Notes under the pieces: generated by a model | The model's input: only the letters and a program-made list of their open reading frames with translations | Told to the model about the DNA's origin: nothing | Databases searched by the model: none | Part shown: piece after piece, positions 7,911-14,865 of the stretch | Layout: each line of letters begins with the position of its first letter | Numbering within the stretch: position 1 is the first letter of the stretch | DNA from: a virus | Virus record (IMG/VR): IMGVR_UViG_3300021963_000805 | Coordinates: 1 to 20,550 of that record | Length of the DNA stretch: 20,550 nt | Reading direction: 5' to 3' (one strand) | Made by a program: the position numbers and the translations under genes

Positions 7911-7924
7911 TAGATATATATCTA
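7911..7924. repeat. 14-bp palindrome in the fibre mRNA leader
   Basis: TAGATATATATCTA is self-complementary and lies just upstream of the fibre ribosome-binding site (AGGA on the minus strand at 7906-7903). It is AT-only apart from two G:C pairs, so it may be chance; if it folds in RNA it could affect access to the start. Confidence 0.35.
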
Positions 7925-7944
7925 TTGGCAAAACAACATAAATA

Positions 7945-7973
7945 TTGACAGTTATATAACTGTATGTTATTAT
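7945..7973 (+). promoter_or_regulatory. Sigma70-like extended -10 promoter for the glycan operon
   Basis: TTGACA at 7945-7950 is a perfect -35. After a 17-nt spacer, TATTAT at 7968-7973 matches the -10 in 5 of 6 positions, with the extended TG at 7965-7966. The start point would be near 7980, giving a leader of about 38 nt to the ATG at 8018. A near-match to a late octamer (CATAAATA, 7937-7944) on the same strand could be an alternative. Confidence 0.7.
7948..7963. promoter_or_regulatory. Perfect 16-bp palindrome, possible operator
   Basis: ACAGTTATATAACTGT is its own reverse complement. It occupies the spacer of the rightward promoter, overlapping the last three bases of its -35, and lies at the predicted 5' end of the leftward late transcript. 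It could bind a dimeric regulator or fold as a 6-bp hairpin with a 4-nt loop in the late mRNA. Confidence 0.55.
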
Positions 7974-7978
7974 TTATA
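7971..7978 (-). promoter_or_regulatory. T4-type late promoter for the fibre operon
   Basis: The minus strand reads TATAAATA, the exact T4 late-promoter octamer, which is recognised in T4 by gp55/gp33 with the gp45 clamp. Transcription would start near 7964, about 70 nt before the fibre ATG at 7895. It overlaps the -10 of the rightward sigma70-like promoter at 7971-7973. Such an octamer is expected about twice per strand by chance in 20 kb of this composition, but few would fall in a gene-free gap upstream of a start. Confidence 0.65.
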
Positions 7979-8017
7979 AAAAGACGAACTAGTGGTTTGA
8001 GAAAAAATGGAGTTTTA

Positions 8018-10084
8018 ATGAAAATAACTTTTATTGATTGTCTCGGTTTACCTTATGATGGTTCTACTCTTTCCAAAAGAGGGCTTGGCGGTTCTGAATC
8101 CGCTGTAATCTATATCTCTAGAGAACTTGCTAAGATCGGATTTGATGTTACCGTCTATAACGATTGTGACGGAGAAAAAGATTGTTCGCCTGGTATCTAC
8201 GACAATGTAAGATATCGTCCGATCAGAGAAATTGCTAATGAAAACAATTTTGGTATAGTAATTTCATCACGCTCGGTAGCACCTTTTACCCCGTCACATA
8301 TCAATAAAACCTTTAAGAGTTTTGTTACCTTACCGAACTTCGATCATATCGTTCCTAACTCTGTTCATAGAGTCTTGTGGCTACATGATACATTTTGCGA
8401 CGGCGACGATTTGATGGAGGACCTGATCATCCAGAAACGCCTCAATGAAGTATTCGTTCTGTCTGACTTCCATCTAGATTATGTCACGAATTGTCATCAT
8501 GGTAGAAAGAGGATGTTTGAGGTACTTAAAAAGTACATGTTCCTTACCAGAAACGGTATAGGTAGATATGTAGATTTTGTTGATGTAAGAAAAAAGGATC
8601 CAAATCTATTTGTCTATAACTCCTCTGTTACTAAGGGAATGATGCCTCTAATTGACAAGGTTTGGCCAAGAGTACAAGAGGCGATCCCTGAAGCCCGGCT
8701 GAAGATCATCGGCGGATACTATAAGTTCAAAGATCAGGATGGACCTGACGCTCAACAGAAGCGATACTATGAACTTATTGAGTACAGCAAAAGTATGGGA
8801 CTCAATATTGAATTTACTGGTATCATTAAGCAAGATCAAGTCGCTGCTATTATGGCAGAATCGTCGTACATGATTTATCCAGCAGCATATCCAGAGACTT
8901 ACGGTATCTCTTGTATAGAAGCATTAGCACATAACACTCCATTGATTACCTGTGATTTTGGTGCGCTAGAAGAAACAGCGATTGATTCTGCCTGTTACAA
9001 GATTCCATATCCTATCGAACCAAACAGTTTATTTCCTCATATCAATAATGAATATCAAGTAAATGCTTTCGTTGATATGGCAATTCGCGCACACAAAGAC
9101 AAATATCTTCATCAACAAAAAATGTATGCTTGCAATCAACTAAAAGATATCGTCGGTTGGGATTCTGTAGCACTTCAATGGAAACAACATCTATTCTACA
9201 AACTAGGAGAATATCTACCTGTTGACGAATATCATAAAGTTTCTAGAATCAATCACAAAGTCAGAAAGGCTTTTGGTCGTAGATTCATGAATCCAGAGGA
9301 ACTTCAAGACCCCAGAACAGAAGAAAAACAGATCACAGTTATAACTCCTGTGTATAATTCTGAAAAATATATTCAGAAATGTATTTTTTCTGTTGCATCT
9401 CAGGATTATTTGATGTATAATATGGTTGTTGTGAATGATAATAGTACAGATAGAACTCTTGAAGTTATCAAAGAAACTCTAGAACAGTTACCCGAAAAGA
9501 TCAGAAAAAAGTTCACTGTTGTAAACAACACGGAAAATATGGGTGCTGTCTACAATCAAATTACCAATATTAGAAAGTATAACGATGACAGAATCATCAT
9601 GCTATTGGATGGTGATGACTCTCTTGTAAATGATCCAAACATTTTCCACAAGTACAATAATTTATATCATGATGGTGCTGAATTTACTTATGGTTCATGT
9701 TGGTCAATGATTGACAATATTCCTTTGATTGCTCAAGAATATCCACCATTTATTAAAGAAATGAGACTGTATAAAGATTACAAGTTTAATTGGAACATGC
9801 CTTATACTCATCTAAGAACATTCTCTAGAAGACTCTTAGATAACATTCCTGATTATGAATTTAAGAGTTTAACAGGATCGTGGTATAAAGCAGGTGGAGA
9901 TAATGCTGTGTTCTATTCTATTCTACTCAAAGCAGATCCATCAAAGGTTGTTTGTGTGCCAGAAGTCGTATATAATTATAACGACATGAATCCTCTGAAT
10001 GACTTTAAGGTTAACTCAAACGAACAAACAAAAAACTCTAAAGAAATTTGTGGTGAAACCAAGACTATTGATATGGAGATATAA
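8018..10084 (+). CDS. Two-domain glycosyltransferase, GT4-like plus GT2-like (688 aa)
   Basis: ATG at 8018 follows GGAG by 5 nt. The frame is open back to 7964, but that would start inside the promoter. Residues 1 to about 420 are a GT-B fold of GT4 type: a GLGGSE donor loop near residue 25, a LKIIGGYY strand, and the catalytic-region E-x7-E motif at Glu293/Glu301 (PETYGISCIEAL). Residues about 437-688 are a GT-A fold of GT2 type: ITVITPVYNSEKYI, NDNSTDRT, and a DGDD metal/nucleotide-sugar motif at 531-534. Both catalytic motif sets look intact, so the enzyme may add two sugars in turn. It is cytoplasmic, with no membrane helix. The stop overlaps the next start by 1 nt (TAATG). The first half is clearly richer in GC than the second, suggesting a fusion of two sources. 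Confidence 0.92.
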   Translation: MKITFIDCLGLPYDGSTLSKRGLGGSESAVIYISRELAKIGFDVTVYNDCDGEKDCSPGIYDNVRYRPIREIANENNFGIVISSRSVAPFTPSHINKTFKSFVTLPNFDHIVPNSVHRVLWLHDTFCDGDDLMEDLIIQKRLNEVFVLSDFHLDYVTNCHHGRKRMFEVLKKYMFLTRNGIGRYVDFVDVRKKDPNLFVYNSSVTKGMMPLIDKVWPRVQEAIPEARLKIIGGYYKFKDQDGPDAQQKRYYELIEYSKSMGLNIEFTGIIKQDQVAAIMAESSYMIYPAAYPETYGISCIEALAHNTPLITCDFGALEETAIDSACYKIPYPIEPNSLFPHINNEYQVNAFVDMAIRAHKDKYLHQQKMYACNQLKDIVGWDSVALQWKQHLFYKLGEYLPVDEYHKVSRINHKVRKAFGRRFMNPEELQDPRTEEKQITVITPVYNSEKYIQKCIFSVASQDYLMYNMVVVNDNSTDRTLEVIKETLEQLPEKIRKKFTVVNNTENMGAVYNQITNIRKYNDDRIIMLLDGDDSLVNDPNIFHKYNNLYHDGAEFTYGSCWSMIDNIPLIAQEYPPFIKEMRLYKDYKFNWNMPYTHLRTFSRRLLDNIPDYEFKSLTGSWYKAGGDNAVFYSILLKADPSKVVCVPEVVYNYNDMNPLNDFKVNSNEQTKNSKEICGETKTIDMEI

Positions 10085-10665
10085 TGAAAAGCATTTTAAT
10101 AGCAATTCCTACTGCTAACGATATTCAGCCCGATACATTCAAGTCAATCTACGATCAGATTGTACCTGATGGATATAGAACTCAATTTCAATACTTCTAT
10201 GGTTATCGTGTAGATCAAGTTCGCAATCTAATTGCAGACTGGACAGTTAAAGGTTTTGATTACCTGTTTGCTGTCGATCACGATATGACTTTTCCACCAG
10301 ATACACTAGCAAGACTTTTAGCAGCAGACAAGCCGGCAATCTCTGCGGTATATCGTCAACGAAATGAAAATCAAGTATTAGAAGTACATGATTTCTCTTT
10401 CAGAAATATTCCTTGGGAAAATCTAAAAGGTAAGGGTGTAGTAGAAGTTGGATCGTTTGGTTTCGGTTGCGTTCTAATTAAGAAGCAAGTTTTTGTTGAT
10501 ATTGGATATCCACAATTCTATTATCATCATGCTCTAGATCACAAAGACACCTTTAGCGAAGATTTAGACTTCTGTAGAAAAGCAAGAGATAAGGGACATT
10601 CTCTCTGGGTCGATACATCTATAACATGTGGACATATCGGTAAAAGGACATTTACAGTATCATGA
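10084..10665 (+). CDS. GT-A fold glycosyltransferase, small (193 aa)
   Basis: The protein starts with a beta strand (MKSILIAIPTAND). A DxD-type motif, Asp65-His-Asp67 in FAVDHDMTFPPD, would bind the nucleotide-sugar and metal. SEDLDFCRKARDKGHSLWVD (from about 158) matches the late acidic region of GT-A enzymes, where an ED pair precedes the catalytic area, and His184 (CGHIG) could be the C-terminal metal ligand. The length is short but typical of phage and capsule GT-A enzymes of this type. GGAG, 5 nt before the ATG, lies inside the end of the previous gene, so translation is probably coupled. The sugar and acceptor are unknown. It works in the cytoplasm with the preceding fused transferase. 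Confidence 0.88.
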   Translation: MKSILIAIPTANDIQPDTFKSIYDQIVPDGYRTQFQYFYGYRVDQVRNLIADWTVKGFDYLFAVDHDMTFPPDTLARLLAADKPAISAVYRQRNENQVLEVHDFSFRNIPWENLKGKGVVEVGSFGFGCVLIKKQVFVDIGYPQFYYHHALDHKDTFSEDLDFCRKARDKGHSLWVDTSITCGHIGKRTFTVS

Positions 10666-11387
10666 CATACACATTTGAAACATACTCAAAAGATTATGCA
10701 AGAAAAGAATTTGCTTTGCACGGAGAAGATTGGATTCTTCAACATCTGCAAGGTAAACTAAACACCATTCTAGATGTTGGTTCTAATATTGGGGAATGGA
10801 CTCGCATGGCAAGAGAGTTCCATCCTGATGCCGAGATTCATACATTTGAAGTTGTATATGAAACTTATAAGAAACTTCTTAATAACATTCCATTAGACTC
10901 TAAGATCATTCCTAATGGATTTGGTCTTTCGGATTCATGTGGAACATTACGAATGAAATGGCGGAAAGATCATGACGCTGTAAGCACACATCTCGCTAAA
11001 CTAGCAGTAGAGAACTTTGAGTGGCGCGAAGGTATTATCTTCACAGGTGATCAATACATCAAGAGCAGATCACTTGGTTATGTTGATTTTCTAAAGATAG
11101 ATGTTGAGGGCGCTGAAGGTATGGTTCTAGACGGCTTTATTGATTCACTGACAGAAAAAAAGATAGGTATTATTCAGTTTGAATATGGTCTTGCTGCTAT
11201 TCTAAGCAGATTTCTTTTAGTGGATGCATACGAACTATTAACACCACTAGGATATAATCTTGGTAGATTACATTCTGGTCGAGTTGAATTTAAAGGATAT
11301 AGTTTATTAGATGAGACTTTTAGTATGAACACCAACAGTCAAGACTATGTTGCTGTACATCAATCTAAGATGCATCTATTCTCTTAG
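10662..11387 (+). CDS. FkbM-family SAM-dependent methyltransferase (241 aa)
   Basis: Residues 36-44 (ILDVGSNIG) form the SAM-binding motif I, and the acidic Glu63 in HTFEVV ends the next strand as expected for ribose binding. DFLKIDVEGAE at 142-152 is the hallmark FkbM motif, followed by IIQFEYG. Family members O-methylate sugars or small molecules, so here it probably caps or modifies the sugar added by the two transferases upstream. The start overlaps the previous stop in ATGA, indicating coupled translation. Its stop (TAG, 11385-11387) overlaps the stop of the opposing minus-strand gene, leaving no gap for a terminator. The whole core domain is present. Confidence 0.92.
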   Translation: MTYTFETYSKDYARKEFALHGEDWILQHLQGKLNTILDVGSNIGEWTRMAREFHPDAEIHTFEVVYETYKKLLNNIPLDSKIIPNGFGLSDSCGTLRMKWRKDHDAVSTHLAKLAVENFEWREGIIFTGDQYIKSRSLGYVDFLKIDVEGAEGMVLDGFIDSLTEKKIGIIQFEYGLAAILSRFLLVDAYELLTPLGYNLGRLHSGRVEFKGYSLLDETFSMNTNSQDYVAVHQSKMHLFS

Positions 11388-11593
11388 AACTCGCCGCCGT
11401 CAATCTCTGTGATGTTGAGATTGTTTGGTGACTGTAGAACGTATGTAGTATTTGCCGAATAATATACTAAAGTATTACCATTATTTTTTTCTGCTTCGTC
11501 TACATTACTCAAAGCACCCACAGTGCCTCGAACCGCAAATGAATTTGCGTTAACAAATGTTACTTTAATACTTGATAAGTTGCTTATTGGCAT
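11384..11593 (-). CDS. Small hypothetical protein at the end of the baseplate operon (69 aa)
   Basis: I do not recognise this 69-residue protein. It is rich in Asn, Ser, Thr and Val, with alternating beta-prone segments (IKVTFVNANSFAVRG, NTLVYYSANTTYVLQ), like small phage structural domains. Its ATG overlaps the stop of the 113-aa gene by 1 nt (TAATG), which supports it as a real coupled gene. A strong GGAGGT lies about 15 nt upstream, farther than usual. Its stop overlaps the end of the FkbM gene on the other strand. A virion accessory role is inferred from position and composition only. Confidence 0.7.
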   Translation of the reverse strand: MPISNLSSIKVTFVNANSFAVRGTVGALSNVDEAEKNNGNTLVYYSANTTYVLQSPNNLNITEIDGGEF

Positions 11594-11934
11594 TAGTCTA
11601 AAGTGGTTACCTCCGGTGTTACTGTAAGTATTCCTTCAATGATTCTAGTTATTGTACCGTCACTTTCTTTAAGTGCAATGATATCATATACATATCTACC
11701 ATAATCTAGAGTTGCCGTGGTATTAGCACTCAAATTAAGATTTACTATTCCTTGGGAGGGTGTAGGCACATCTATAACAAAACTGACAGAATTTGATGAT
11801 GTATACCACTTCTTAAACTTAGCGTAAATATCATAACCAGTAAGATCAATAGGAAAATCGTTATCGTCCGTAATTACCAATTGCGTATTAAACGTTGTGG
11901 CTTGATCTACAATAATATTTGCTTTTGCGGCCAT
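11593..11934 (-). CDS. BppU-like small phage structural protein (113 aa)
   Basis: The protein has the layout of a widespread phage protein with a BppU-N-like beta-sandwich: an opening strand with a TTFNTQLVITD stretch, then DLTGYDIYAKFKKW, a middle GIVNLNLSANTTATLDYGRY, and the closing YVYDIIALKESDGT followed by IIEGILTVTPEVT. Such proteins are usually attached to tail or baseplate fibres. ATG at 11934 follows AGGT by about 8 nt. It is preceded by a T4-late-like octamer that overlaps the stop of the upstream gene, so it may be transcribed separately as well as by read-through. Family assignment is by remembered pattern, not by a search. Confidence 0.8.
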   Translation of the reverse strand: MAAKANIIVDQATTFNTQLVITDDNDFPIDLTGYDIYAKFKKWYTSSNSVSFVIDVPTPSQGIVNLNLSANTTATLDYGRYVYDIIALKESDGTITRIIEGILTVTPEVTTLD

Positions 11935-11954
11935 TGTTAATACCTATTATTATA

Positions 11955-11962
11955 TATTTATA
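11955..11962 (-). promoter_or_regulatory. T4-type late promoter octamer upstream of the 113-aa gene
   Basis: The minus strand reads TATAAATA. The octamer includes the stop codon of the 190-aa gene (11960-11958) and lies about 20 nt before the ATG at 11934, so the start point would be close to 11948. Confidence 0.5.
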
Positions 11963-12530
11963 CTTTTAATGACGTTCTTTGGAAACTTACATCCGAAACT
12001 GCTGGAGTAGGAGTAACTAATAAATTAACATTACCAGATGCTACATTCACAGAGAATACGCCTTGAATACCATTTGTGCTTAATGTAGCATATTCAGTAG
12101 AATATACGTTTGTTCCACCGTCATGTAAAACCATAATTTCTGTTGACTGATATCCTACGGCTGTGTTTACCTGAAGAAAATATTTTGTTGCCCTGCTGTT
12201 TGTAAGACCAAAGGAATCTACAATCTGATTGGCACTTGAATTGCAAGAAACTAAACCAGATACAGTCAAAGTAACATTCTGTTGTAAAACATTGCTGCTA
12301 ATGTTTAATGTGTTTGCAGTTCCAACATTACCACCACGAATATTAGAAACAACAACAAGCGTGTTTGCTGCAAAAATGCCATTCACATAAGCATTGCCGG
12401 TAGTGATACCTGCCGTGCCGTTTGCTGTTACGACTTCTGTAGATAACTTATGGGCTATCTCATCTGTCTTATCTATCCAGTCTTTAAACGTATCTGTAGT
12501 GATATTTACGTTTGCAGTATTAATTGCCAT
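11958..12530 (-). CDS. Phage tail fibre/baseplate structural protein (190 aa)
   Basis: The N-terminus contains TDTFKDWIDKTDEIAHKLST, a segment recurrent at the start of structural proteins in marine T4-like phages. A linker rich in Asn, Thr, Ala and Gly follows. Residues from about 105 on form a beta-rich domain (RATKYFLQVNTAVGYQSTEI, then VLHDGGTNVYSTEYATL, then NVNLLVTPT) that I know from many phage fibre and neck proteins, where it is often C-terminal. The start ATG overlaps the stop of the 79-aa gene by 11 nt, with GGTG upstream. It is probably an adaptor between baseplate and fibre. A role as a short fibre fragment is equally possible. Confidence 0.82.
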   Translation of the reverse strand: MAINTANVNITTDTFKDWIDKTDEIAHKLSTEVVTANGTAGITTGNAYVNGIFAANTLVVVSNIRGGNVGTANTLNISSNVLQQNVTLTVSGLVSCNSSANQIVDSFGLTNSRATKYFLQVNTAVGYQSTEIMVLHDGGTNVYSTEYATLSTNGIQGVFSVNVASGNVNLLVTPTPAVSDVSFQRTSLKV

Positions 12531-12759
12531 TTTTGGTCACCAAAATATTTAACATTTGTTTGATATCTTCTATTGACTTTTCTAAGATGTCAACCTTCTT
12601 TGCAAGATTATGTTGTTGTGCGCGTCTTGATCTTTCATTCATAAAAGTATTATATTCAGAGTCGTTGTTATTTATTACTGCGCCGCTTCTCAAGTCTCGA
12701 ATAAGACCTGGTACTGATGTGCTTATATATTTTTTATCTGTCTGTAACCCGGGTCGCAT
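12520..12759 (-). CDS. Small coiled-coil protein of the baseplate operon (79 aa)
   Basis: I do not recognise a named family. Residues 1-40 are polar (MRPGLQTDKKYISTSVPGLI), and residues about 45-73 form a heptad-like helix (LAKKVDILEKSIEDIKQMLN) expected to be a coiled coil. Its ATG overlaps the stop of the 691-aa gene by 1 nt (TAATG), and TTAGGAG lies about 10 nt upstream. The tight coupling on both sides argues that it is a true gene and probably a small virion or assembly protein. A plus-strand frame covers almost the same bases but has no operon context. Confidence 0.75.
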   Translation of the reverse strand: MRPGLQTDKKYISTSVPGLIRDLRSGAVINNNDSEYNTFMNERSRRAQQHNLAKKVDILEKSIEDIKQMLNILVTKNGN

Positions 12760-14834
12760 TATGCGCTAACTCCTAATGCACGAATATTGTTAATTCTTGG
12801 TGAAACATTGACATTATCAGAAAGAATATCAATTTTGAATTGCATAGTATCAAATGTATCATATTCATTTAGATCAGATCCATAATATCTTACAATATTA
12901 CCGTTCTGTTGATTGATAAACGCCCCTTGAGGATATTTAAGTACATCAATTTTAAATCCAGAACCAGAAAGACTGTTATTTGCAATCGGGACATTAATAT
13001 CTAAAGATGTTGCGCTATTAACAATTGATACAAGAGCAATTTGAAACTGTTCTGGGAAAATTGGTGAATATACTTTGATAACATCGCCAGCAGTTAAATC
13101 TGTAGAGAAGTTTGTTCCACTACCGACAATTGTAGTATCATTAAAGGTTGTAGTCACAGTACCAGTGAGTGTGGTGTCAATCTGAGGAGAAGATGGAATA
13201 CCAAAAGCGTATTCTAGATAGTTCTTTGTGGCTGTGCTACTGACTACCGCATTGCTGCTATATAGAGGAACCATTCTTGTCCAATCTTTATCGTCAAATG
13301 CTTCTGGATCTTTTGTATTATGAATCTTGATGTAAGGAACAAGATCAGTGCCTGCAGGCTTATATGCTGTGAGATATAATAGAGCATCTTCGGCTGACTT
13401 GCCTTGATCAAATGTAATTTTAGTCGTAATGTGTTTAGAAATACAATTGCCATATCTTGTATTTTCATCAGTAACATCATTATTAATGTTGTTCTTACCG
13501 ACGAACATATCAAGTTTTTCGCCATATAGATATGGACTGTTAAAGACTACGCTATATGAATTATTGGCTTCGCCCTTTTCTGTTAATTCAACTTTTAATA
13601 CGGCAGATTTTTTTCTATCACCATAAAGATAAGTTGGATTAGAAACTTCATTTGATCTAGACATTACTAGAGCATTATATGTGTCAATCAATTCTAATTT
13701 ATTGTTGTTGATTTCTTTGAAATTGCTTGTATTTACTTTATATGATCCACCGTCTAATGCGGCAAAAACATATGATAGAATAGCACTACCGTCTGATGGT
13801 ACAGTAACACCAATTTCTGGTTTAAACTGAGCAGCAGCAATGTTATCAACACTAACGATAGTTGCTGTTGCGCCAGAGATTTCGCCAGCAATTGTGGCAG
13901 CACTATCAAACTTTAATGAACTATTTGCAAATGAATCCACTAGATATACTGTGTTTGCTGGTTGATTTGCTGAATACGCTTTAGCAACAGGTGCTACAAA
14001 GAAGTTTGCGGCCGCATTTGTATATGAGAAAGGTTCTGTTACAGTTAATGATGTAGCATTAGTAATAGAATTTACTTGACGGACAGAATATGTGCTGCTA
14101 TTAGCAAACAATACTACATGACCACTAACAGCAACCGCCGTAGAAAAGTTTGTACCATTTCCAGTTAAAGTAGTTCCACCTAAAGTAAAACTTACAGTGC
14201 CTGTAGCGTTTGCTTCTACTTGAAATACTTTTTCGCCGCCTGTAAACTTTGCCGTTTGATTTGATACAGTTAAAAACTCAAAGTCTTTATTTGTAAGATA
14301 ATAAGTTTCTGTATTTGCAGTAAATTTAGCAACTTTAAGTCTGAACTTTAATTGTGTTGAAGCACGAGGAGTTACTGTACCTGCTGTAACATAATCGAAT
14401 AATTGTCCTTGTGATTCATTTGAGAATCCAGAAAATCCGTTATTAGTTCCTACTAAAGCATCGCCGGTTTTTGCTGTCCACACATCGTAATCAGGATCTT
14501 CAAACTTTACTTGAATAGAATATGAAGTATTTGTTTTAACTATAATAGGTTGAGAAAACGTAAATGTTGTTGCTGTAACAGCACCGGTACTTGTTGCAAT
14601 ATTACCATAAGATTCTCTTGTTACAGAGTTCTTATATTCTGCCATACTATTTGGTGCACCGCTGAATGTTGTATCCAAAATTGATACGATAACACCAGGA
14701 TTTGTTATGCCAGAAGAATTATTTGTTGCGTTTGGTTTCTTTTTAAAAAATAAGTCAACGCCAGACACGAAAGCACTATCTGCTCCATGAAAAGCGTTTT
14801 TATCCAAATAAAAAGTTTGAGAAATAATATACAT
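12759..14834 (-). CDS. T4-like phage structural protein, companion of the DUF4815 protein (691 aa)
   Basis: The N-terminal 170 residues (ISQTFYLDKNAFHGADSAFV, VDLFFKKKP, then FEDPDYDVWTAKTGD) follow a pattern known from giant tail proteins of marine myoviruses. Residues from about 460 (YGNCISKHITTKITFDQG, LLYLTAYKPAGTDLVPYIKI, DPEAFDDKDW) match another conserved segment of those proteins. Two copies of a beta module, G-T-V then GSGTNFST or GNGTNFST, lie near residues 210-285 and 555-640. There is no enzyme motif. ATG at 14834 follows AGGAG by about 10 nt, 31 nt after the DUF4815 stop. In some phages these segments appear to belong to one longer chain, so this gene may be a split-off C-terminal half. 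It probably sits at the baseplate edge. Confidence 0.83.
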   Translation of the reverse strand: MYIISQTFYLDKNAFHGADSAFVSGVDLFFKKKPNATNNSSGITNPGVIVSILDTTFSGAPNSMAEYKNSVTRESYGNIATSTGAVTATTFTFSQPIIVKTNTSYSIQVKFEDPDYDVWTAKTGDALVGTNNGFSGFSNESQGQLFDYVTAGTVTPRASTQLKFRLKVAKFTANTETYYLTNKDFEFLTVSNQTAKFTGGEKVFQVEANATGTVSFTLGGTTLTGNGTNFSTAVAVSGHVVLFANSSTYSVRQVNSITNATSLTVTEPFSYTNAAANFFVAPVAKAYSANQPANTVYLVDSFANSSLKFDSAATIAGEISGATATIVSVDNIAAAQFKPEIGVTVPSDGSAILSYVFAALDGGSYKVNTSNFKEINNNKLELIDTYNALVMSRSNEVSNPTYLYGDRKKSAVLKVELTEKGEANNSYSVVFNSPYLYGEKLDMFVGKNNINNDVTDENTRYGNCISKHITTKITFDQGKSAEDALLYLTAYKPAGTDLVPYIKIHNTKDPEAFDDKDWTRMVPLYSSNAVVSSTATKNYLEYAFGIPSSPQIDTTLTGTVTTTFNDTTIVGSGTNFSTDLTAGDVIKVYSPIFPEQFQIALVSIVNSATSLDINVPIANNSLSGSGFKIDVLKYPQGAFINQQNGNIVRYYGSDLNEYDTFDTMQFKIDILSDNVNVSPRINNIRALGVSA

Positions 14835-14865
14835 TTAAAACTTTCTCCTAAGCATATCTATAGTC

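Larger units (their letters stand above)
7896..8017. promoter_or_regulatory. Divergent control region between fibre and glycan operons
   Basis: This 122-nt gap is the longest non-coding stretch in the window. It contains a rightward extended sigma70-like promoter, a leftward T4-late-like promoter overlapping the -10 of the first, a 16-bp palindrome between the sigma70 -35 and -10, and a second palindrome in the leftward leader. Ribosome-binding sites for both flanking genes are at its two ends. Confidence 0.8.

Noticed and set aside
7964-8017. Upstream start for the fused glycosyltransferase
   Set aside because: The start at 7964 lies inside the predicted promoter, before the expected transcript start, whereas ATG at 8018 has GGAG at 5 nt.
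11401-11423. Hairpin CAATCTC / GAGATTG with a 9-nt loop just after the FkbM stop
   Set aside because: The stem is only 7 bp with low GC and is followed by just three T; it lies in coding sequence of the opposing gene. A weak terminator is possible but not supported.
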